Shown here piece after piece: positions 1-5,181 of a stretch of DNA of 8,341 nucleotides; within the stretch, counting starts at the first letter, position 1; every line of letters begins with the position of its first letter. The position numbers and the translations under genes are program-made. The notes under the pieces were generated by a model. It did not search any database. It saw only the letters and a program-made list of their open reading frames with translations, and was not told where the DNA came from. This stretch comes from a bacterium (GTDB taxonomy: Bacteria; Cyanobacteriota; Vampirovibrionia; Gastranaerophilales; Gastranaerophilaceae): assembly GCA_017995595.1 (NCBI GenBank), contig JAGOIO010000053.1, positions 1 to 8,341 on the forward strand. Direction: 5' to 3'.

Positions 1-195
1 GCAATAGATGTTTACGAAAACGAACCTGACATCGCAAGTTCACCACTATTGACAGTTAATGGTAATATTGTTTTAACACCGCACTTAGGAGCAAGCACAA
101 AGGAAGCACAAATAAAGGTTCCAGTTGATGTTGCAAACCAAATTAAAGATGTATTAACAGGCGGAAAAGCAAAAACTCCGGTAAATAAAATCTAA
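1..195 (+). CDS. serA: D-3-phosphoglycerate dehydrogenase-type 2-hydroxyacid dehydrogenase, C-terminal part (partial at 5' end)
   Basis: Reading frame 1 is open from the first base to TAA at 193-195 and gives the last 64 residues of a 2-hydroxyacid dehydrogenase. The stretch DVYENEP followed by SPLL and then LTPHLGAST matches the end of the NAD-binding and catalytic region of the SerA family; the His in PHLGAST (residue 28 of the fragment) is the usual catalytic acid/base. SerA oxidises 3-phosphoglycerate to 3-phosphohydroxypyruvate, the first step of serine synthesis, in the cytoplasm. The protein stops at PVNKI, where long-type SerA proteins continue into ASB and ACT regulatory domains, so this appears to be the short form without the serine-sensing ACT domain. 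A related short dehydrogenase, such as a hydroxypyruvate or glyoxylate reductase, cannot be excluded because the substrate-specific N-terminus lies outside the window. Confidence 0.8.
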   Translation, partial: AIDVYENEPDIASSPLLTVNGNIVLTPHLGASTKEAQIKVPVDVANQIKDVLTGGKAKTPVNKI

Positions 196-214
196 GAAAT
201 TAAAATCAAACTTA

Positions 215-251
215 AAAAAAACGCTCTTGATAATATCAAGAGCGTTTTTTT
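215..251. terminator. Bidirectional rho-independent terminator between serA-like gene and rfbG
   Basis: A run of A (214-221) leads into the arm CGCTCTTGAT (222-231), a three-base loop (232-234), the complementary arm ATCAAGAGCG (235-244) and seven Ts (245-251). Read on either strand this is a GC-containing 10-bp hairpin followed by a U-run, so it can stop transcription from both converging genes. The TGA stop codon of the minus-strand gene (236-238) lies inside the hairpin, so the last few codons of that gene form one arm. Confidence 0.93.
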
Positions 252-1342
252 GCAAAATGTTGGTAAGTTTTAATTTGAGCAATAGTAAATTTTCGCATAT
301 CTTCACCACATACACCTGAATAAAAAGCCTTATACCATTTTACAGTTTCTTTTATCGCTGTATCAGCATTATAAACAGGCTTCCAACCTAAAACTTTTCT
401 TGACTTATTTATATCCAACATAAGTAAATTTGCCTCATGTAAAGGACTTTTTTTGCCTACTATAACTTTACCTCTACCATATTTTTCAGTAACCTTTTTG
501 GCAACATCAGCAACAGTTAAAACAGATTCTGTATTTGGACCAAAATTAAAGGCCTGTGTATATTTCCTACCGGTTTTAAAGAGTTTTTGACCTAAAGTCA
601 AATATCCTGAAAGCGGTTCTAAAACATGTTGCCAAGGTCTTACAGCAATAGGATTTCTTATTTCGATTTTTGGTTCTTCATTATTTTCTAAATCTTCATT
701 AATCGCCCTGATACAATCAGGAATAAGCCTGTCTAATGCCCAATCGCCACCACCAATAACATTACCAGCTCTTGCAGTTGCCATTGAATACATTTTTCCA
801 CCTTGCAAAAAAGAACGCCTAAAAGATGCGGACATTATCTCAACGCAAGCTTTTGAAGATGAATACATATCATATCCACCCAACGGTTCGTCTTCAGAAT
901 ACGGGTGTTTAATTTCTTTATTATCATAGCACTTATCTGTCGTAATATTTACAAAACTCTTTATTGAAGGGCATTTATAAGCTGCATTTAAAACATTTAA
1001 AGTTCCCATCACATTTGTTTCGTAAGTCAAAACAGGCTCTGCATAAGAATATCTGACCAACGGTTGTGCTGCAAGATGAAACAAAATATCAGGTTGAAAA
1101 CTTTGCATAGCTTTCTTTAATTTTCTTTTTTCTAAAATACTTCCATACACATTATTTATCTCTTTATCAATTCCTAATGCTAAGAACATTGACGGGTTCG
1201 TATTAGGTTCAAGAGAATATCCCATAACCTCTGCACCCAAAAGCTTTAGCCAAAGGCACAACCAACTTCCCTTAAATCCGCTTGCCCCTGTTACAAAAAC
1301 CTTTTTACCTTTATAAAAATTCAAATCCATATTTTCACTCAT
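236..1342 (-). CDS. rfbG: CDP-glucose 4,6-dehydratase
   Basis: This 368-residue extended short-chain dehydrogenase is predicted to convert CDP-glucose to CDP-4-dehydro-6-deoxyglucose, the precursor of 3,6-dideoxyhexoses in O-antigen or other surface polysaccharides, in the cytoplasm. The Rossmann NAD-binding motif is TGASGFKGSW (residues 18-27). HLAAQPLVRYSY (89-100), TTDKCY (134-139), the catalytic YSSSK (Tyr160, Lys164), ARAGNVIGGGDWALDRLIPD (190-209) and NPIAVRPWQHVLEPLSGYL (230-248) are hallmarks of the CDP-glucose dehydratase subgroup rather than the dTDP- or GDP-specific ones. Length is normal for the family. The ATG at 1340-1342 has only a weak purine-rich region before it (AGCAGAG); Met5 is an alternative start. 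It lies 38 bases after nagZ and is probably cotranscribed with it. Its usual partner, glucose-1-phosphate cytidylyltransferase (rfbF), is not in the window. The C-terminal KKRS and stop lie in the shared terminator. Confidence 0.92.
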   Translation of the reverse strand: MSENMDLNFYKGKKVFVTGASGFKGSWLCLWLKLLGAEVMGYSLEPNTNPSMFLALGIDKEINNVYGSILEKRKLKKAMQSFQPDILFHLAAQPLVRYSYAEPVLTYETNVMGTLNVLNAAYKCPSIKSFVNITTDKCYDNKEIKHPYSEDEPLGGYDMYSSSKACVEIMSASFRRSFLQGGKMYSMATARAGNVIGGGDWALDRLIPDCIRAINEDLENNEEPKIEIRNPIAVRPWQHVLEPLSGYLTLGQKLFKTGRKYTQAFNFGPNTESVLTVADVAKKVTEKYGRGKVIVGKKSPLHEANLLMLDINKSRKVLGWKPVYNADTAIKETVKWYKAFYSGVCGEDMRKFTIAQIKTYQHFAKKRS

Positions 1343-1380
1343 CTCTGCTATTTATAATATTTTGCTTTACTATTTTATAC

Positions 1381-2397
1381 TTATTTAGTAAATACGTCAA
1401 CAAAATTTTCTTTTTTAAATTTCATAATTTTATCATAAGAGGCTTTTATATTCTTGTATAAAATTTCATCTTTTTCAGCCTCTATTGACAAGTCATCAAT
1501 GATTTTTAGAGTTGAATCGTAGCAATCTCTATAAAGAAGAATGTTCACACCTGCATTAATAGCCATTTTACAAGCATTTACCGCACCAAAAGCTTGTACT
1601 CCACCCATTATCATATCATCAGTAATTATTAAGCCTTGATAATTCATTTTTTCTATCAAATATTTTTTTACAACATTTTCGCTTAAAGATGATGGTATAA
1701 CCTCTTTATCAAAGCATTTACAATGAAGATGTGCAACCATAAGCATTGGAGACCAAACCTTTTTAAAAGGTTCTATATGGAATTTTTCAAACTCCTCAAG
1801 TGATAAGTTTATCTCAGGCAAGCCTTTATGACTATCAGTTTCAGCATCTCCGTGTCCTGGAAAATGTTTTACACAAGGAATTATTTTATTTTCAAGATAA
1901 GTTTTTACAACCGTAGCTCCAGCCTCAATAACATCTTTTGTTTTATCAGAAAATGCTCTTTCTCCAATAATAGGATTTTTTGGATTTGTATTTACATCAA
2001 GACAAGGTGCAAAATTCAAATTTATTCCATAAGACAACAGTTCACTTGCAATTTCTTGAGTTTGCGATTTCAAAAATTCTAACCCTTTTTGATAAGCAAA
2101 TTTAGCACTTAAATATTTTTTACCATTGTGAATATTCTCGGTTCTCTCAACTCTACCACCCTCTTGGTCTATTGCAAGAAACGGCGGAATAAAAGCATTT
2201 GCCTTTATTTCAGCGATTAATTTTTTAAATCGCTTCGCAGACTTTATATTCTGAGTAAAAAATATAACACCGCCAAGCCCCTGAGATAAAGCGGTTACAA
2301 GATTTTTATTTTCATTTAATTCATCTCCGTCAAGTCCGATAACAAACATTTGACAAAGCATTTTTTTAGTAATATTCTCCATAATAAAATCATACAT
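1381..2397 (-). CDS. nagZ: Beta-N-acetylhexosaminidase, glycoside hydrolase family 3 (NagZ type)
   Basis: The 338-residue product is a single-domain GH3 enzyme of the NagZ group, which removes beta-1,4-linked N-acetylglucosamine from peptidoglycan fragments, mainly for cell-wall recycling. FLAIDQEGGRVER (73-85) is the conserved substrate-region motif. KHFPGHGDAETDSH (177-190) is the NagZ signature that carries the catalytic Asp-His dyad (Asp188, His190). GLIITDDMIMGG (255-266) holds the likely nucleophile, Asp260. No signal peptide is visible, and the length equals that of cytoplasmic single-domain NagZ, so a cytosolic recycling role is likely. The chosen ATG (2395-2397) has no clear Shine-Dalgarno sequence; Met6 has none either, so the start is uncertain by a few codons. 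It is the first gene of a minus-strand pair with rfbG and diverges from the exported protein gene at 2467. Confidence 0.93.
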   Translation of the reverse strand: MYDFIMENITKKMLCQMFVIGLDGDELNENKNLVTALSQGLGGVIFFTQNIKSAKRFKKLIAEIKANAFIPPFLAIDQEGGRVERTENIHNGKKYLSAKFAYQKGLEFLKSQTQEIASELLSYGINLNFAPCLDVNTNPKNPIIGERAFSDKTKDVIEAGATVVKTYLENKIIPCVKHFPGHGDAETDSHKGLPEINLSLEEFEKFHIEPFKKVWSPMLMVAHLHCKCFDKEVIPSSLSENVVKKYLIEKMNYQGLIITDDMIMGGVQAFGAVNACKMAINAGVNILLYRDCYDSTLKIIDDLSIEAEKDEILYKNIKASYDKIMKFKKENFVDVFTK

Positions 2398-2415
2398 TTA
2401 ATTGAGGTCAAAATG

Positions 2416-2446
2416 CAAGTTTTTTAATAGAATATAATAAAACTTG
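2416..2446. promoter_or_regulatory. Inverted repeat enclosing divergent promoter boxes, candidate operator
   Basis: CAAGTTTT (2416-2423) and AAAACTTG (2439-2446) form a perfect 8-bp inverted repeat with a 15-base centre. A consensus -10 box TATAAT for the plus strand lies at 2433-2438, and a TATATT box for the minus strand overlaps it (2431-2436). No convincing -35 hexamer is visible for either direction. The symmetry over both promoter cores suggests a regulator binding site or a hairpin, but AT-rich DNA makes such repeats fairly common. Confidence 0.4.
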
Positions 2447-2466
2447 TATGGGATAGGTAGGAATTT
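2433..2466 (+). promoter_or_regulatory. -10 box and ribosome binding site for the exported TPR-like protein
   Basis: TATAAT at 2433-2438 matches the sigma-70 -10 consensus exactly; the position where a -35 box is expected (about 2410-2415) is AT-rich and not consensus. AGGTAGGA at 2455-2462 is a purine-rich Shine-Dalgarno region four bases before the ATG at 2467, which fixes that start. Confidence 0.55.
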
Positions 2467-2907
2467 ATGAAAAAATTTTTTATTTTTGTAGTTATAGGAC
2501 TTTTAGCAATATGTGCATTGAATGTTAATATGGCACAAGCCAAAAAGTCAGGTGGTAAAGGGATTAGTGCAGATGATGTTCAAACTATGTCAGATAGCAT
2601 TAACAAGCTTGTCGGCAAAATGTATCAACACGCATTATTTTCACCTGAAGACAATGCGAGCCTTATAAACATAAAACTTAAACTTGATGACCAAATGTTA
2701 GTTTCTTCTGACCCATCATTTGCACCGTTATATTATAAACTTGGACTACTTTACAAAAATAGAGATATGAAAGACGAAGCTACAGATTGTTTCCAAACCA
2801 TTTTAGAAAATTTTGGAACAACAGCACTTGCACCAAAAGCAGCTGCACAATTAAAGCTTATGGGAGTTACAATAGCACCGACAACAGGTAAAGCCGTCGG
2901 GAAATAA
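2467..2907 (+). CDS. Small exported protein with TPR-like C-terminal part, function unknown
   Basis: This 146-residue protein begins with a classical Sec signal peptide: MKK, a hydrophobic stretch (residues 4-20) and a likely signal peptidase I site after AQA (23-25). The mature part is about 120 residues. Residues about 82-118 (APLYYKLGLLYKNRDMKDEA and what follows) have the helix-turn-helix spacing of a tetratricopeptide repeat, with Leu, Tyr, Ala and Phe at the packing positions. It is therefore probably a periplasmic or surface protein-binding module. I do not recognise a named family. The start is supported by a good ribosome binding site. The next gene begins 20 bases downstream with its own Shine-Dalgarno sequence, so the two are probably cotranscribed. 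There is no enzymatic motif. Confidence 0.85.
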   Translation: MKKFFIFVVIGLLAICALNVNMAQAKKSGGKGISADDVQTMSDSINKLVGKMYQHALFSPEDNASLINIKLKLDDQMLVSSDPSFAPLYYKLGLLYKNRDMKDEATDCFQTILENFGTTALAPKAAAQLKLMGVTIAPTTGKAVGK

Positions 2908-2927
2908 AACACAGGAGTTAAATAATA

Positions 2928-3458
2928 ATGGCAGATACATTTAGAGAATTAAAATGTCCGGCTTGTCAAAAGGTTATGAAAAAGATTTTTATACCAAAAG
3001 AGGGTATAAATGTTGATGTTTGTGTTGACGGTTGCGGTGGAATGTTTTTTGATAACAGAGAATTAAAAGATTTTGACGAAGCGAATGAAAATATTGATGA
3101 AATTTTAAATGCAATAAAAGGAAAAACTTTTACACCTGTTGATACTAATAACAAAAGAGTTTGCCCTGCTTGTGGAGCAAACATGGTTAAGAATTTTTCA
3201 AGTGCAAAACACCAAATTACTATTGATGAATGTTATTCTTGCGGTGGAAAATTTTTAGATGCAAATGAGTTAGTTGAATTTAGAAGCGAATACGATACAG
3301 AAGAAGCACGCAGTCAGGATATGCTAAACCAAGTTCAAAACACAGTCGGAATTGAAATTGAAAAGTTAGATGCAGAAAATGCAGAGCGAAGACAACATCG
3401 TTCTTTATTAAAACGACTATTCGATTCAATCGTATATGATGGTAGTTCAAACATTTAA
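2928..3458 (+). CDS. Protein with two TFIIB-type zinc ribbons
   Basis: The 176-residue cytoplasmic protein has two tandem zinc ribbons of the zf-TFIIB type. The first uses Cys10 and Cys13 (CPAC) with Cys32 and Cys36 (CVDGCGG); the second uses Cys79 and Cys82 (CPAC) with Cys102 and Cys105 (CYSCGG). Each is followed by the typical FFDNREL or FLDANEL segment. The second half of ribbon one is CX3C instead of the usual CX2C. Residues 120-165 are charged and probably helical (EEARSQDMLNQVQ, then EIEKLDAENAERRQHR), ending in a basic tail. Proteins of this family are widespread, mostly uncharacterised, and thought to bind nucleic acid or proteins. AGGAG at 2913-2917, ten bases before the ATG, supports the start. 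It follows the exported TPR-like gene and likely shares its transcript. Confidence 0.88.
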   Translation: MADTFRELKCPACQKVMKKIFIPKEGINVDVCVDGCGGMFFDNRELKDFDEANENIDEILNAIKGKTFTPVDTNNKRVCPACGANMVKNFSSAKHQITIDECYSCGGKFLDANELVEFRSEYDTEEARSQDMLNQVQNTVGIEIEKLDAENAERRQHRSLLKRLFDSIVYDGSSNI

Positions 3459-3502
3459 GCACATATTTTTAGCAGAATAGTAACGTTTTAAAGATTATAA
3501 AA

Positions 3503-3521
3503 GATTAATTAATCATTAATC
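3503..3521. terminator. Possible weak bidirectional terminator between convergent genes
   Basis: GATTAAT (3503-3509) and ATTAATC (3515-3521) can pair around a five-base loop, followed by a T-rich stretch on both strands. The stem is almost all A-T. The TAA stop of the minus-strand prepilin gene (3516-3518) lies in it, echoing the stop-in-terminator arrangement at 236-251. It is the only hairpin I see in the 57-base gap between the converging genes. Confidence 0.3.
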
Positions 3522-4268
3522 GCATTTTGTTTTGCCACCCCAGCTTAAATCCGTACAGTGCAAATAGTCCATGTTTTCATTCTGCAAAACCCACGCTGTA
3601 CACCCCCAAGACCAAGAACTTGAAATCGAACAGTTTTTGGAAAATGAGTCTGAATCACCTTTTGTTCCAAACGGAATAATTCCATATTCAGATAGGTAAA
3701 AATAGAACATATCTTTACCTAGAATATTAGGCTTTTGGATTCCATTTATATCAATGTAATATTCTCCGCAAATATTAGACAAAGGCAATGATTCACCTCT
3801 TTTTCCAGAACAATTCGGTTCTGAAAGTTTTTGTGAAAGAATCAATGTTCCATCTGATAAAAATATTCCCGGATATGAATTATAACTTGTAGCGTTTACT
3901 CCATTCAAATATTTATATTTTAAGTTGATATTACAATCAGAAATAGAATTTTTGGTACAATCTTTAAGTACGTTCAAATGAGGCATTAAATATGTTAATA
4001 TTCTATTATTATTTGTATCCAAATCCCATTCATCAGGATTACCTTCATCATTAACAGCCAAATTATATGCATTTGATAATGTAGAATAGACTTTTTTGAG
4101 CTTAGAAACAGTTTCTCGCTCTTGAGATTTTTGCATAAGCGTAGGAATAGTCAAAGCCGCAACAATACCAATTATACCAAGTGTAATCAATACTTCAGCT
4201 AACGTAAATGCTAAAAGCCTACCCCAATACTTACCTTTAGAGAGTTTTACCCCCCCCCCCATGGGCAT
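3516..4268 (-). CDS. Type IV prepilin-like (pseudopilin) protein body; native start probably upstream and out of frame
   Basis: The open frame gives 250 residues. FTLAEVLITLGIIG (21-34) is the class III prepilin signature: cleavage by prepilin peptidase is expected after Ala20 (Gly is more usual), leaving Phe1 and Glu5 (Glu25) at the head of a hydrophobic helix running to about residue 43. The remaining ~200 residues have eight cysteines (104, 112, 153, 167, 213, 223, 238, 249), suited to disulphides outside the cell, and a YYIDINGIQKPN segment (170-181). This resembles the many pilin-like proteins of Gastranaerophilales (family memory). It may be a minor pilin, pseudopilin or adhesin. The in-frame ATGs at 4266-4268 and 4260-4262 have no ribosome binding site. 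The good promoter and Shine-Dalgarno sequence instead serve an ATG at 4295-4297, whose frame ends just after the 11-G tract at 4250-4260. The intact gene would therefore be 3516-4297 with a changed tract length. Confidence 0.85.
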   Translation of the reverse strand: MPMGGGVKLSKGKYWGRLLAFTLAEVLITLGIIGIVAALTIPTLMQKSQERETVSKLKKVYSTLSNAYNLAVNDEGNPDEWDLDTNNNRILTYLMPHLNVLKDCTKNSISDCNINLKYKYLNGVNATSYNSYPGIFLSDGTLILSQKLSEPNCSGKRGESLPLSNICGEYYIDINGIQKPNILGKDMFYFYLSEYGIIPFGTKGDSDSFSKNCSISSSWSWGCTAWVLQNENMDYLHCTDLSWGGKTKCD

Positions 4269-4297
4269 AACACAGTAATAGCAGTATTCTTTGGCAT
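4247..4297 (-). CDS. Out-of-frame N-terminal leader of the prepilin-like gene, ending at TAA after the G tract
   Basis: ATG at 4295-4297 opens a 16-codon frame, MPKNTAITVLCPWGGG, that stops at TAA (4247-4249) right after the G run. It has a strong Shine-Dalgarno sequence, GAGGAA at 4305-4310, with standard spacing, and lies about 27 bases downstream of the expected transcription start. Adding one G (12) or removing two (9) makes the frame continue as VKLSKGKYWGRLLA and into the FTLAEVLITL prepilin signature. Removing one G (10) leads instead to a stop a few codons later. The intact leader would be 30 residues long with 12 Gs, long for a prepilin leader. A same-frame ATG at 4310-4312 has no ribosome binding site and is less likely. 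I read this segment as the true 5' end of the prepilin-like gene, presently frameshifted. Confidence 0.65.
   Translation of the reverse strand: MPKNTAITVLCPWGGG
4250..4260. repeat. Homopolymeric C/G tract of 11 bases, candidate phase-variation switch
   Basis: Eleven consecutive Cs on the plus strand read as eleven Gs in the coding direction of the prepilin-like gene, 36 bases after the well-supported ATG. Such a pure G tract is very unlikely in AT-rich DNA by chance. Tracts of this length are known to gain or lose units by slipped-strand mispairing. The tract decides whether the leader frame joins the prepilin body. Confidence 0.85.
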
Positions 4298-4304
4298 ATT
4301 CTTA

Positions 4305-4358
4305 TTCCTCATTTTTGTTGTAATACTTCTATTATACCACATTTTGAGGATATATCAA
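4305..4358 (-). promoter_or_regulatory. Sigma-70 promoter with extended -10, and ribosome binding site, for the prepilin-like gene
   Basis: Read on the minus strand, TTGATA (4353-4358) is followed after 16 bases by TATAAT (4331-4336), preceded by TGG, which gives an extended -10 element (TGNTATAAT). Transcription should begin near 4324. GAGGAA at 4305-4310 then lies at the right distance before the ATG at 4295-4297. This unit points to that ATG and not to the ATG at 4266-4268. Confidence 0.78.
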
Positions 4359-4393
4359 CATTTCCAAAATTTAGAAAAACTAAAATTTAAAAA

Positions 4394-5086
4394 TTAATTA
4401 AAAATTCTAAATTTCAAAATTGCTAAAATTGCACAAACTCCATCTTTCCATGTAATTTTCTTACCTTCTGCATACTTTCGTCCATTATACGAAATCGGTA
4501 ATTCTTTAATTCTTGCACCACTCTTGAAAACCTTTGCTGTAATTTCAGGCTCAAAGTCAAACCTATCAGATTTTATTGTTATATTCTTTAGAATATCAGA
4601 CTTAAAGGCTTTATAACAAGTTTCCATATCTGTAAGATGCTTTCCATACAAAATATTTGTCAAAAGTGTCAAAACCTTATTTGCAAAAAGACTTGACGGC
4701 ATAAAGTTTGAAACCGATTTACCGTCTAAAATTCGAGAACCATAGCAAACATCTGCTTCATTGTTCAAAATAATTTCAACTAATTTTGAATAGTCCTGCG
4801 GATTATATTCTAAATCTGCATCTTGAATTACAATAATATCGCCCGTTGATTCTTTTATTCCTGTCCTTAAAGCAGAACCTTTTCCTTGGTTTTTATCATG
4901 GTAAAAAATACGATATTCATTTTCCATGCCCGACAATAATTCCCTCGTTCCATCAGTTGAAACATCATCTATCAAAATAATTTCTTTTTCCAAACCGCAA
5001 AAATCTGCATTATTAACCTCTACCAAAAGGTCTTTTAGCGTATTTATCTCATTATATACAGGAATTAAAATTGAAATCTTTTTCAT
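4394..5086 (-). CDS. Family 2 glycosyltransferase, dolichyl/polyprenyl-phosphate sugar transferase-like
   Basis: The 230-residue protein is a GT-A fold family 2 glycosyltransferase. SILIPVYNEINTL (5-17) is the nucleotide-binding start of the fold. IDDVSTDGT (39-47) and DAD (89-91, the DxD metal- and nucleotide-sugar-binding motif) follow, with QGKGSALRTGI (67-77) between them. TDMETCYKAF (152-161) and DRFDFEPEI (174-182) are typical of the branch related to dolichol-phosphate mannose and glucose synthases, which transfer a sugar from a nucleotide sugar to a polyprenyl phosphate on the inner membrane face. No transmembrane helix is present, so it should be a soluble or peripheral enzyme. AGGAG (5096-5100), nine bases upstream, supports the start. 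It precedes the prepilin-like gene on the same strand, but that gene has its own promoter. The acceptor and sugar cannot be told from sequence alone. Confidence 0.9.
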   Translation of the reverse strand: MKKISILIPVYNEINTLKDLLVEVNNADFCGLEKEIILIDDVSTDGTRELLSGMENEYRIFYHDKNQGKGSALRTGIKESTGDIIVIQDADLEYNPQDYSKLVEIILNNEADVCYGSRILDGKSVSNFMPSSLFANKVLTLLTNILYGKHLTDMETCYKAFKSDILKNITIKSDRFDFEPEITAKVFKSGARIKELPISYNGRKYAEGKKITWKDGVCAILAILKFRIFN

Positions 5087-5123
5087 TTATTTTTTCTCCT
5101 AAACATGTAGCAAAAAAATTTGT

Positions 5124-5181
5124 TTGAGTTATCATAAAATATATTGTATAATCAAATTGGAAGAATGTTAAGGTTTTTTGT
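5124..5181 (+). promoter_or_regulatory. Sigma-70 promoter and ribosome binding site for the GAF-HD-GYP gene
   Basis: TTGAGT (5124-5129) and TATAAT (5147-5152) are separated by the optimal 17 bases, placing the transcription start near 5159. AAGG at 5170-5173 lies eight bases before the ATG at 5182. The 95-base gap is shared with the divergent glycosyltransferase. A poorer minus-strand pair (TTGATT at 5150-5155, GATAAC at 5128-5133, 16 bases apart) overlaps it, so the two genes may compete for RNA polymerase. Confidence 0.72.

Noticed and set aside
1828..2082. 84-codon open frame on the plus strand inside nagZ
   Set aside because: It is antisense to strongly conserved nagZ codons, and its Ile/Phe/Tyr/Ser-rich, low-complexity protein looks like a shadow frame.
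2966..3184. Minus-strand frames opposite the zinc-ribbon gene (also 3280-3462)
   Set aside because: They are mirror images of the zinc-ribbon codons, with no start signals or domains.
3503..3514. GATTAATTAATC palindrome as a possible regulator site
   Set aside because: It lies between convergent gene ends with no promoter nearby, so it is more simply part of the weak terminator hairpin or chance A-T symmetry.
4310..4312. Alternative ATG five codons upstream of the 4295-4297 start, in the same frame
   Set aside because: It has no ribosome binding site before it, and the GAGGAA that serves 4295-4297 lies inside its first codons.
4367..4414. Inverted repeat AAATTTAGAA / TTCTAAATTT around the stop of the glycosyltransferase gene
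   Set aside because: The arms pair perfectly over 10 bases, but they are 28 bases apart, nearly all A-T and not followed by a U-run, so they are too weak to call a terminator in such AT-rich DNA.
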